NCBI RefSeq assembly: GCF_943590815.1
Contig: NZ_CALSBS010000005.1
Coordinates: 124,001 to 188,000 of the forward strand
Length of the DNA stretch: 64,000 bases
Direction: 5' to 3'
Source: Pseudocitrobacter vendiensis
GTDB lineage: Bacteria > Pseudomonadota > Gammaproteobacteria > Enterobacterales > Enterobacteriaceae
Shown: piece after piece, positions 18,691 through 24,996 of the stretch
Layout: each line of letters begins with the position of its first letter
Position numbering within the stretch: the first letter of the stretch is position 1
The notes under the pieces: generated by a model
Databases searched by the model: none
Told to the model about the DNA's origin: nothing
What the model saw: the letters and a program-made list of their open reading frames with translations, nothing else
Program-made: the position numbers and the translations under genes

Positions 18691-18735
18691 TCAGGCATTC
18701 ATCAAGCGCGTTTTGGTGGTGTCGTGCGGGTATTT

Positions 18736-18836
18736 GCCGGATGCGGCGCAAACGCCTTATCCGGCCTACAAAACATTGTAAATTCAATGCATTGTGCACA
18801 CTCTGTAGGCCTGATAAGTGTATCGCCATCAGGCAA
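18736..18836. repeat. BIME (two REP units with a conserved AT-rich spacer)
   Basis: GCCGGATGCGGCGCAAACG to TTATCCGGCC, an AT-rich spacer (ACAAAACATTGTAAATTCAA), then the inverse unit GTAGGCCTGATAAG to CATCAGGCAA. The same composite, with the same spacer, recurs at 30809-30908. Confidence 0.88.
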
Positions 18837-18881
18837 TTTTGCATTTGCTATCCGTCCAAATACGGGCTTTTCAATGTGCTA

Positions 18882-19682
18882 TTACCACCAGGCGTGAAAA
18901 TGGTGCACCGGGCCAATACCACTACCAACTTCCAGCGTATCGGCCTGGGCCAGCGCGGCAGAAAGCCAGGTTTTCGCTTCCTGCACCGTGTCGCCCCAGT
19001 TGCTATGGCGTGGGCGCAGTGCCGCCAGCGCGGCTGATAATGTACAACCGGTTCCGTGGGTGTTTTTGGTCATGACGCGCGGCGCGGTAAAACGCTGCTC
19101 GCCGTCGCGGGTGAACAGCCAGTCGGGGCTTTCCGTATCATCCAGGTGACCGCCCTTCATAAGCACTGCGCCACACCCCATCGCCAGCAGCGCGCGCCCC
19201 TGTTCCAGCATTTCACGCTCATTACGCGCATGCGGCGCATCCAGCAGTGCCGCCGCTTCCGGCAGATTCGGCGTAATTAACGAGACCTGTGGCAGCAGAC
19301 GTTGACGCAGGGTTTCAACCGCCGCGGGCGATAGCAGCGCATCGCCGCTTTTGGCCAGCATGACCGTATCCAGCACCACATTTTCCACCCGATGGCGCTG
19401 TAATCGCTCCGCTACGGCTTCAACGATATCGGTTTCTGCCAGCATACCGATTTTGGTCGTGTCGATGCGCACATCGTTAAACACGGAATCCAGCTGCGCG
19501 GCGACAAAATCCGGTTCAATACGATAGACGGACTGCACACCATGGGTGTTTTGCGCCACCAGCGCGGTGATCACCGAACAGCCATATGCACCCAATGCTG
19601 AGAAGGTTTTCAGGTCAGCCTGAATCCCTGCCCCACCACTTGGATCGGTACCCGCGATCGTTAATGCGTTAATCCGTTTCAT
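18882..19682 (-). CDS. thiD: ThiD, hydroxymethylpyrimidine/phosphomethylpyrimidine kinase
   Basis: 266 residues, as in E. coli. It phosphorylates HMP and then HMP-phosphate to give HMP-pyrophosphate for thiamin synthesis. Ribokinase-fold signatures: [18 protein letters not shown] at the N-terminus and [15 protein letters not shown] near residue 210. The start overlaps the thiM stop by 4 bp, so it is translated from the thiM transcript. Confidence 0.96.
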   Translation of the reverse strand: MKRINALTIAGTDPSGGAGIQADLKTFSALGAYGCSVITALVAQNTHGVQSVYRIEPDFVAAQLDSVFNDVRIDTTKIGMLAETDIVEAVAERLQRHRVENVVLDTVMLAKSGDALLSPAAVETLRQRLLPQVSLITPNLPEAAALLDAPHARNEREMLEQGRALLAMGCGAVLMKGGHLDDTESPDWLFTRDGEQRFTAPRVMTKNTHGTGCTLSAALAALRPRHSNWGDTVQEAKTWLSAALAQADTLEVGSGIGPVHHFHAWW

Positions 19683-20464
19683 GCCAGTGCCTCCCCATTC
19701 AGTGCATATAGCGCATCTAAAAATGCCGGGACAAAACTGCCCGGTCCGTTATCGACCGCCGCACGACTACCGGCCAGTTTCATCAAGGCGCAGGCAGAGG
19801 CAACGTTATCCAGCCTGTCGCCCGGTAGCGCACAGCTTGCCGCGACGACCGCAGACAATGCACAGCCCGTCCCCACTACGCGGGTCATCAACGGGTCGCC
19901 GCCCGTTACCGCGACAACGCGTTGTCCATCGGTGATGTAATCCACTTCGCCCGTCACCACCACGAGGGTATTTTTCTGACGCGCCAGAGCCTGTGCCGCA
20001 GGTAACGCGGCGGCGGCAGTATCGGTGGTGTCCACACCGCGCCCGCCCGCGCTCATTCCGGCCAGCGCCATAATTTCGGAGGCATTCCCCCGAATGGCGG
20101 CAGGTTTTAAGGTCAACAGATCGTGGCAAAATTCCGTGCGCAGCGTTAACGCCCCCACGGCGACAGGGTCGAGAGTCCAGGGTTTACCCGCCGCGTTCGC
20201 ACTCAACGCAGCGGCTTTCATCGCCTGCGCGCGCGGCTGCGTTAACGTGCCAACGTTTATCAATAACGCATCAGCAATGGCAGAGAATTGCGCAGCTTCC
20301 TGCGCATCAATCACCATCGCCGGAGATGCGCCGAGCGCAAGCAGTACGTTGGCAGTGAAGGTCTGCACGACGTCGTTTGTCATACAGTGAACAAGGGGGG
20401 CGTGATGACGAAAAAGATGTAACGAATGCGCGATTTGCGCAGGGCTAAGCGGCTCAGCTTGCAT
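19679..20464 (-). CDS. thiM: ThiM, hydroxyethylthiazole kinase
   Basis: 261 residues from [10 protein letters not shown] (E. coli 262). A 22-codon upstream extension runs through conserved leader sequence and is rejected; GGCAGGAGC gives the Shine-Dalgarno. It phosphorylates the thiazole alcohol THZ for salvage. Family segments: [50 protein letters not shown] (catalytic GTGC). First gene of thiMD. Regulation in relatives is by a TPP riboswitch; here only the 3' part of that leader is recognisable (see the next entry). Confidence 0.95.
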   Translation of the reverse strand: MQAEPLSPAQIAHSLHLFRHHAPLVHCMTNDVVQTFTANVLLALGASPAMVIDAQEAAQFSAIADALLINVGTLTQPRAQAMKAAALSANAAGKPWTLDPVAVGALTLRTEFCHDLLTLKPAAIRGNASEIMALAGMSAGGRGVDTTDTAAAALPAAQALARQKNTLVVVTGEVDYITDGQRVVAVTGGDPLMTRVVGTGCALSAVVAASCALPGDRLDNVASACALMKLAGSRAAVDNGPGSFVPAFLDALYALNGEALA

Positions 20465-20533
20465 GGTTTGCTCCTGCCAGAACGTCCAGAAGCAATGACC
20501 TGACGGTCTCTGACTTCCCTGCACTGGCATTAC
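20465..20533 (-). promoter_or_regulatory. thiM leader: 3' remnant of a TPP riboswitch
   Basis: Read on the minus strand, TAATGCCAG, AGGGAAGTCA, CAGGTCATTGCTTCT and TGGCAGGAGCAAAC follow in the same order and spacing as in the E. coli thiM riboswitch. They cover the last aptamer strand plus the expression platform. The 5' aptamer half (CUGAGA, ACCC, ACCUGAUCUGG) is not found upstream; an AT-rich sequence starts instead at about 20534. The riboswitch therefore looks truncated and should not bind TPP. Confidence 0.7.
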
Positions 20534-20612
20534 AAAAGATATTTTAATTTATTTTATCAGGATTATAGAGCGTAGGTAAGTACCGGATTTGACGAGAAAA
20601 TCCTATGCCTTC

Positions 20613-20647
20613 GATCATTGCTACTTCACGCATGGCAGGAACGAATG
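20613..20647 (+). repeat. Inverted thiM-leader-like segment
   Basis: GATCATTGCTACTTCACGC then ATGGCAGGAACGAATG resembles the thiM expression platform on the opposite strand (GGTCATTGCTTCT, then TGGCAGGAGCAAACCATG). The ATG it would serve opens only seven codons. It may be a relic of an inversion or duplication at this boundary. Confidence 0.4.
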
Positions 20648-20745
20648 AAAAAGTTATCCTGGCTTTAGCCCTGATCATTTTCGCCATGTAATTGTGGCGT
20701 AAGTGATGATATTCCTGAGGCACAGTGACGTGAAAAAGGAAAAAA

Positions 20746-20763
20746 ACTGCGCAAAGGCGCAGT
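20746..20763 (+). terminator. Terminator-like hairpin
   Basis: ACTGCGC-AAAG-GCGCAGT perfect 7-bp stem followed by an AT-rich tract (GGTATTTATATTTATTT). The T run is interrupted. Confidence 0.35.
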
Positions 20764-20944
20764 GGTATTTATATTTATTTATGCGTCCAGTGCCCGAAGA
20801 TTTACTGTTTCCCATCGCAGGAACTAACTCACATGTAGCAATGCCATATAGTCTAAAAAGTTAGTAGAAATATTTATCCACTTTTGCATACAACTATCGC
20901 CATTCTTGCTATGCACATACACCAACTTAACGGGATTGCCGAAA

Positions 20945-21052
20945 ATGAATAAATTCGCTGTTCTCAATCATACACACAGCAGCGTTAAAGTTAAAAATTA
21001 CAGCGCTAATAACCCCATTAAACACGAAATTACAACTATTTGTTTTGATTGA
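20945..21052 (+). pseudogene. 35-residue coding fragment (MNKFAVLNHTHS...)
   Basis: ATG to TGA frame of 35 residues with normal-looking amino-acid composition in an AT-rich background. Past the stop, a shifted frame continues with coding character (RNPHARAVRNITKIS, then TELKSFINTLTV after one stop) to about 21315. This suggests a gene broken by frameshifts and stops. The start (FAVLNHTHSSVKV) faintly recalls SapC-family N-termini, but not enough to name it. Confidence 0.35.
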
Positions 21053-21330
21053 GAAACCCCCATGCGCGCGCTGTAAGAAACATCACAAAAATCAGTATAC
21101 CTTTCTATTTCACTAATAACACCCCTGTATAAACCGAGTTAAAATCATTTATTAACACTTTAACGGTTAGCCACACATTGAAATATACAATCCAGAATAC
21201 TCACCAGGGCATTAAATATAATTATGCAAATAAAGACTTAAAGGAAAATTTGGAAGCAAACGTTACTTTACCTATCGCTATTAAATATCTGAACACTTCT
21301 GATACTAATAAGTAATGTAAATCTTTCAGC

Positions 21331-21411
21331 ATGACGCCTGACACCATAACATTTAAAGATCCCGAATTACTCAGGGCTGTAGAGAGTTTAATCGAATACC
21401 TAAACTTATGA
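21331..21411 (+). pseudogene. 26-residue coding fragment (MTPDTITFKDPELL...)
   Basis: Short frame MTPDTITFKDPELLRAVES and on to a TGA, no clear Shine-Dalgarno. It looks like the tail of a larger protein. Probably debris. Confidence 0.25.
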
Positions 21412-21430
21412 TTTGTTAGGAAAATAAAAA

Positions 21431-21487
21431 ACAGTAATGAGAACCGGCGTTTTAGTCCACTTTCACGATAACAATTATCATTACTGT
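21431..21487. promoter_or_regulatory. Inverted repeat overlapping a Fur-box-like sequence
   Basis: Arms ACAGTAATGA (21431-21440) and TCATTACTGT (21478-21487) are perfect complements 37 bp apart. The right arm overlaps GATAACAATTATCATTACT (21467-21485), which matches the 19-bp Fur consensus at 14 positions by eye. It could be an iron-response site or a transcript hairpin for the island genes. Confidence 0.35.
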
Positions 21488-21691
21488 ATTGCTCAATATG
21501 ATGAAATAAGATTTTCTTTAATAGGGTTTTTCTTAGAAAGCAATTGAAATATTCTCACTATGTGACCGTTGACTAATTACAACCGGTAAGTAATCATCTG
21601 CGTAAACTTAATTTACAATTCGAAATAAGTTATCAGTTTGTTAAAGATTCATCATGCCGTGATGATATCTAGCCCATATTGTTGTTCAAGC

Positions 21692-21719
21692 GCCCTTACA
21701 CTCTACAGAGGGCTTTTTT
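21692..21719 (+). terminator. Rho-independent terminator before the small membrane peptide gene
   Basis: GCCCT (21692-21696) pairs with AGGGC (21709-21713), followed by six Ts. It lies 20 bp before the 31-residue gene, so it may end a short leader RNA or act as an attenuator. Confidence 0.55.
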
Positions 21720-21739
21720 CAAAATGTATAAAGGGTGTT

Positions 21740-21835
21740 ATGGAACGTGTAGCGTTATGTATTGTTCTCGTTGTGTTACCAATCATCGCATATTTGGTTG
21801 GTGGCACAACATATAGGGTTTTACAAAATCATTAA
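21740..21835 (+). CDS. 31-residue single-span membrane peptide
   Basis: MERVALCIVLVVLPIIAYL, then VGGTTYRVLQNH. One strongly hydrophobic helix (residues 4-20) and a short polar C-terminus. A good Shine-Dalgarno (AAAGGG, 4-5 bases upstream) decides this start; the frame is open further upstream, but through the terminator. It precedes a lipoprotein gene by 38 bp and may share its transcript. Function unknown. The size and shape resemble bacterial small membrane regulators or phage-type peptides; neither can be asserted. Confidence 0.55.
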   Translation: MERVALCIVLVVLPIIAYLVGGTTYRVLQNH

Positions 21836-21873
21836 GGCTCATGAAGCCTCTTTAAATAAAGGGTAAAGGTAAA

Positions 21874-22287
21874 ATGAAAAATGCTATTATTGCTGTTCTT
21901 GTTTCTGCTGCTCTGCTTTCTGGCTGCGCTATCGCTATGCCACATCATGAAACAGGTGCTAAGACTGCTCAATCTTCACAGGTAGAACAACAGGCTGCGC
22001 CTGGTGTGGCTGATCCCCTTCACGCTATTAAGTTGGTAGGCAATGATTACGTTAAGGGGAAGGATAAACCGCTTAGCGTGAAGATCGGCAATGGTTATAC
22101 CAAAGCCATGATTAACGATGAACCCGCAAAGATTAAGCGTAAGAACGCTACCTTCTACGAAATTACGGGACAAGGTTATATCGTTGGTGTCTATCTGGAT
22201 GCAAACGGTTTTATGTCTGCGTCATGGGGTAAGCCTCATTCGAAAATTAACGGCGGTTTAAATGTTGTTAAGGGTGACGGCGAGTAA
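21874..22287 (+). CDS. Small lipoprotein of the acquired island
   Basis: 137 residues. A type II signal peptide ends in the lipobox LLSGC (Cys18), so the mature protein is lipid-anchored; the residues after Cys are Ala-Ile, not the Asp that retains proteins in the inner membrane. The mature part has a polar linker (about 19-48), then a globular region (about 50-135) with alternating beta-strand character (DKPLSVKIGNGYTKAMIND, KNATFYEITGQGYIVGVYL). I do not recognise the family. Its place just before a YadA-type adhesin suggests an outer-membrane partner or assembly helper; this is inference. Shine-Dalgarno AAAGG precedes the start. Confidence 0.7.
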   Translation: MKNAIIAVLVSAALLSGCAIAMPHHETGAKTAQSSQVEQQAAPGVADPLHAIKLVGNDYVKGKDKPLSVKIGNGYTKAMINDEPAKIKRKNATFYEITGQGYIVGVYLDANGFMSASWGKPHSKINGGLNVVKGDGE

Positions 22288-22341
22288 AACCCCATTAAAT
22301 AAACTCTGATCGTAAAAAACAGTTGAGCATTTTTGTATGCC

Positions 22342-22370
22342 TTGACCGTATCATTCTAAAAATCATTATA
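22342..22370 (+). promoter_or_regulatory. Promoter of the YadA-type adhesin gene
   Basis: TTGACC (22342-22347), 17 bp, ATTATA (22365-22370). The operator-like inverted repeat begins at the next base. Confidence 0.5.
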
Positions 22371-22388
22371 ACTACATTTGTAGTTAGT
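22371..22388. promoter_or_regulatory. Operator candidate, copy 1 (CTACA-TT-TGTAG)
   Basis: ACTACATTTGTAGTTAGT lies at the expected transcription start, a classical repression position. The TACA-NN-TGTA core is like BlaI/MecI/CopY operators. A second copy differing at one base is at 23734-23751. Confidence 0.45.
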
Positions 22389-22460
22389 AATTTATTCGCC
22401 ACATGGAGGTGGAACAAACCGTTAATTTTAAAACCTCAACACTTAATAGACTTGTTAAAA

Positions 22461-23495
22461 ATGAAAACTTCAATTCTTGCTTTTATCATTACAACTGCTT
22501 TTTCTGTATCTTCTGTTAACGCTGCTGCGACAAGTTACGATCAGCAACAAGATGCTGCAATTGATTCTTTGGTTATCAATAGCAACGGGGCTTTCAAACA
22601 AATTCAAGACAATAAAACCGCTCAGGATGCGTATAATACCCAAACTGCTACATCCCTATATCACGTAGAAGGTGAAGCGCAACACGCACAAGACACGGCA
22701 GATAAGGCTTATAAACAAGCTAATTCTAACTATTCTGCTATTAGTGATGAAATCTCTATGCGTCAACGCCAGGGATACGACTTGCAAAACCAGATTCAGG
22801 ATGTATCAGATGAGCAACGTAAAAATGATGCAGCGCAAACCTCTGCTTTACATCAACATGAATCACGTTTAGACGCTCATGATACAGCGTTTACCAATCA
22901 TGAAACGCGCATTAGCCAGCTTGAGAATCAGCCCAAGCCCCGGAATGGTGTTGATGGTATAGACGGTAAAAACGGGGCTACAGGCGCTGCCGGTAAGAAT
23001 GGCGTGAATGGGAAAGACGGGAAAGCAGGTAAAGATGGTGTTAACGGTAGTAATGGTAAGAACGGATTAGACGGGAGGAACGGCGTCACGACCACCGTTA
23101 CTAAAATACAGGAGGACAAAGCCACTCAACGCATTGTTAAACGTAACAGCACATCTACAGCTAATAACGCTGCTGATTTGAAAGCTGTTCACCAGGCACT
23201 TAATAAACTTAATGCCACTAATAACAAATATTCTTCACTCAAAGATGAGGTTGATAATAACAAGAAGCAAGCAAACGCAGGTATCTCTGGTGCTATGGCA
23301 ATGGCTGGCTTACCTCAAGTACAAGCCAATCAGCAATTCATGTTTAGTGCTGGTGCTGCCACTTACGAAAGTGAAAGCGCTTTAGCTGTTGGTGGTAGCG
23401 TTAACTTTAATGATCACGTTGTAGGTAAAGTCAGTTTCTCTGCTGATACTGCTTCTAATATGGGTGCTTCTGTTGGTGTTGGTGTTGGCTTCTAA
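22461..23495 (+). CDS. Miniature YadA-type trimeric autotransporter with collagen-like stalk
   Basis: 344 residues from MKTSILAFIITTAF (signal peptide, cleavage near SVNA-AA). Residues about 25-160 are polar, heptad-like and probably coiled coil. Residues 162-209 form about 16 consecutive G-X-Y triplets (GVDGIDGKNGATG and onward). A second helical stretch follows (about 215-272). Residues about 274-344 form a YadA anchor (GISGAMAMAGLPQV to VGVGVGF), ending in phenylalanine as outer-membrane beta-barrels do. Three chains should form one pore and display a stalk on the surface. No globular head is visible, and it is short for the family. The start is chosen for the signal peptide; Shine-Dalgarno is poor, whereas a strong GGAGGTGG sits at 22406, too far upstream. 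Confidence 0.85.
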   Translation: MKTSILAFIITTAFSVSSVNAAATSYDQQQDAAIDSLVINSNGAFKQIQDNKTAQDAYNTQTATSLYHVEGEAQHAQDTADKAYKQANSNYSAISDEISMRQRQGYDLQNQIQDVSDEQRKNDAAQTSALHQHESRLDAHDTAFTNHETRISQLENQPKPRNGVDGIDGKNGATGAAGKNGVNGKDGKAGKDGVNGSNGKNGLDGRNGVTTTVTKIQEDKATQRIVKRNSTSTANNAADLKAVHQALNKLNATNNKYSSLKDEVDNNKKQANAGISGAMAMAGLPQVQANQQFMFSAGAATYESESALAVGGSVNFNDHVVGKVSFSADTASNMGASVGVGVGF

Positions 23496-23511
23496 TAAAA
23501 ACTCTTTTAGG

Positions 23512-23528
23512 GCCTCTTAATTAGAGGC
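23512..23528 (+). terminator. Hairpin downstream of the YadA-type gene
   Basis: GCCTCT-TAATT-AGAGGC, extendable through a G-U pair to TAG/CTA; 17 bp after the stop. No long T run follows, so termination is likely but not certain. Confidence 0.45.
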
Positions 23529-23733
23529 TCTAATAAAGAAATCTTAATAAGTAATTGTGATGTCAGGTAGTCATCCAATAAAAGAAAAATCAGATAGTCT
23601 CCTGCTAAGACAGATCACACAAATTTAATTTACCATTCAGACTACACTGTTTTTTTTAACCATTGAATAATAATGCTTCTAAACTAAGAAAGATTATTGA
23701 AACGTTCAAAAATAAAAATCAATACCCCCCCTG

Positions 23734-23751
23734 ACTACATTTGTTGTTAGT
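23734..23751. promoter_or_regulatory. Operator candidate, copy 2
   Basis: ACTACATTTGTTGTTAGT repeats the motif at 22371-22388 with one change that breaks the inner palindrome. Confidence 0.35.
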
Positions 23752-23794
23752 GTAAGATAGCAAATATTGAAACAACCTTGATAAGGTGCTTAAC

Positions 23795-23854
23795 GTGGCT
23801 AGCAAGACATCTAAGAAACTCATGCGTTCTTTAAACTCCATTATTCGTAAGTGA
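23795..23854 (+). CDS. Possible 19-residue basic peptide
   Basis: GTG-initiated frame reading MASKTSKKLMRSLNSIIRK, with AAGGTG 9 bases upstream, and located downstream of operator copy 2. Basic and amphipathic. It could be a leader peptide or the broken start of a larger gene. Confidence 0.25.
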   Translation: MASKTSKKLMRSLNSIIRK

Positions 23855-23875
23855 GTATATTTTCGCGGTTGTTTA

Positions 23876-23941
23876 GTGAGTAACATCCTTGCCAGTCTTA
23901 AAGCCCGAGATAAGAGGATTGAGCAAATCTATCAGGCATGA
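23876..23941 (+). CDS. Possible 21-residue peptide
   Basis: GTG-initiated frame MSNILASLKARDKRIEQIY plus QA, 21 bp after the previous small frame. Charged and helical in character, no clear Shine-Dalgarno. Most likely a gene remnant. Confidence 0.2.
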   Translation: MSNILASLKARDKRIEQIYQA

Positions 23942-24045
23942 AGCTTCAGCAGTTTTAAGAGATCGTTTCGATACTCGCTAATCATTGGCGGCAAGCTGCA
24001 CAAACCATTTGCATTCCCCCTGGCATCGGCCCACAATCATTCACA

Positions 24046-24183
24046 AAGGTGATGGCGTTCCACCTTTCCCAACCGCCCTGCTGGGGCTGATGACGCCTGG
24101 TATACCCTCTTAACATGGAGGTATGTCAGGCCGTCTGTCGTTCGAAGACCCGCGCATACCTCGCAACCTGACGAGGTTTTTTT
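24046..24183 (+). promoter_or_regulatory. Fluoride (crcB) riboswitch with terminator-type expression platform
   Basis: Aptamer at 24046-24101: GGTGATGGCGTTCCACC, AACCGCCC and GCTGATGACGCCTGG follow the fluoride-riboswitch consensus in order. The platform has a terminator (CCTCG 24159-24163 with CGAGG 24172-24176, then seven Ts to the start codon). A competing antiterminator pairs GAGGTATG (24118-24125) with CATACCTC (24155-24162). The terminator's GAGG is also the Shine-Dalgarno of the next gene. Fluoride binding should switch the operon on. Confidence 0.9.
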
Positions 24184-24606
24184 ATGCCTGTTTACAACCA
24201 TGCTCTGGTGCTGATCAACAGCAGTCTTGATGGCATTCCCCTGCTTGATCACGCCGCAAAAATGGCGCAGGAGAACGCGATGACGATAACCATCGCGCAC
24301 ATCAGCACCGATTATCGCGCCCTCAATTATGTCTCCGACAGCCTGATGGATGATGTGGTTTCGCAGGAAGTCATTCAGGCCAAAGCCCTGTTGAGCGAGC
24401 TGGCGGAATCCGTTTCGCTACCGGTACAAACGCTGGAACTGGTCACGACCCGTCACTTTGAGGATGTCGAATCCTGTATCCGCGATCGCCGTATCGATCT
24501 GGTCATCGCCGGGCACCACAATCGCCTGCTGGGCTTGCTCGCCTCCCACTCCTTTGAGTACATCAACCATCTGACGGTGGATGTGCTGATCAAACATTTA
24601 GCATAA
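24184..24606 (+). CDS. Universal stress protein (UspA family) under fluoride control
   Basis: 140 residues, the usual length of a single-domain Usp. N-terminal strand NHALVLINSSLDG and a central IDLVIAGHHNRLLG; the second matches the Usp nucleotide-binding strand region (G-x-x-G-type loop altered to AGHHNR). The start codon follows directly after the riboswitch terminator. It precedes crcB by 15 bp. Usp genes accompany crcB in some fluoride-resistance clusters; how they help is not known. It may bind ATP or act as a stress chaperone in the cytoplasm. Confidence 0.85.
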   Translation: MPVYNHALVLINSSLDGIPLLDHAAKMAQENAMTITIAHISTDYRALNYVSDSLMDDVVSQEVIQAKALLSELAESVSLPVQTLELVTTRHFEDVESCIRDRRIDLVIAGHHNRLLGLLASHSFEYINHLTVDVLIKHLA

Positions 24607-24621
24607 GGATTTACGCGCGTG

Positions 24622-24996
24622 ATGTATCGTTCATTACTGGCCGTTATTATTGGCGGCTCTACCGGGTGTGTCATTCGTTGGTGGCTGTCGATGAAGCTCA
24701 ACAGCCTTTTCCCCAGCCTGCCGCCGGGAACGCTGGTGGTTAATCTGGTCGGTGGTTTTATTATTGGCGCGGCGCTGGCGTTTTTTTTGCGCCAGCCGCA
24801 GTTGGACCCGGCATGGAAGTTACTGATCACTACCGGTCTTTGCGGTGGGATGACGACCTTTTCCACCTTTTCGGCGGAGATCGTCACCCTTTTGCAAAAC
24901 GGCAACTATCTGTGGGCGATGATATCGGTGATGACTCACGTGGTGGGATCGCTCCTGATGACCGCTGCCGGATTCTTTTTGATGACGTTGGTTTAG
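24622..24996 (+). CDS. crcB: CrcB/Fluc fluoride channel
   Basis: 124 residues from MYRSLLAV; a GTG one codon earlier is the alternative. Four membrane helices. Fluc signatures: IGGSTGCVIRWW, GTLVVNLVGGFIIG with the conserved Asn, and GLCGGMTTFSTFSAE with the conserved Phe/Ser/Thr track. It forms an antiparallel dimer in the inner membrane that exports fluoride down its gradient. Together with the riboswitch it is a complete fluoride-sensing and export unit. The 3' end overlaps the convergent LysR gene by 4 bp. Confidence 0.95.
   Translation: MYRSLLAVIIGGSTGCVIRWWLSMKLNSLFPSLPPGTLVVNLVGGFIIGAALAFFLRQPQLDPAWKLLITTGLCGGMTTFSTFSAEIVTLLQNGNYLWAMISVMTHVVGSLLMTAAGFFLMTLV

Larger units (their letters stand above)
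20534..21739. other. AT-rich gene-poor stretch with decayed coding fragments
   Basis: About 1.2 kb that is visibly richer in A and T than the flanks, with no intact gene. It contains a 35-bp segment resembling an inverted thiM leader (20613-20647), a 7-bp perfect hairpin (20746-20763), three short coding-like frames (20945-21052, about 21140-21315, 21331-21411), a Fur-like motif and inverted repeat (21431-21487) and a terminator (21692-21719). K-12 has rcnR and rcnA here; neither is present. It reads as the scarred left part of an acquired island. Confidence 0.6.
23496..24045. other. AT-rich intergenic tail of the island
   Basis: A stretch of 550 bp without a recognised gene. It holds a hairpin after the adhesin, the second operator-like copy, two very small frames (23795-23854 and 23876-23941), and then a region of normal composition leading into the fluoride riboswitch. 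Confidence 0.6.

Noticed and set aside
22403-22515. Frame starting at ATG 22403 (MEVEQTVNFKTS) with a strong GGAGGTGG just after it
   Set aside because: Overlaps the adhesin signal peptide out of frame, and the purine-rich motif is downstream of, not before, the ATG; no plausible product.
20534-24045. Island as an integrated prophage or integrative element with tRNA att site
   Set aside because: No integrase, tRNA or clear direct-repeat ends were found; an acquired origin is inferred only from composition and gene content.
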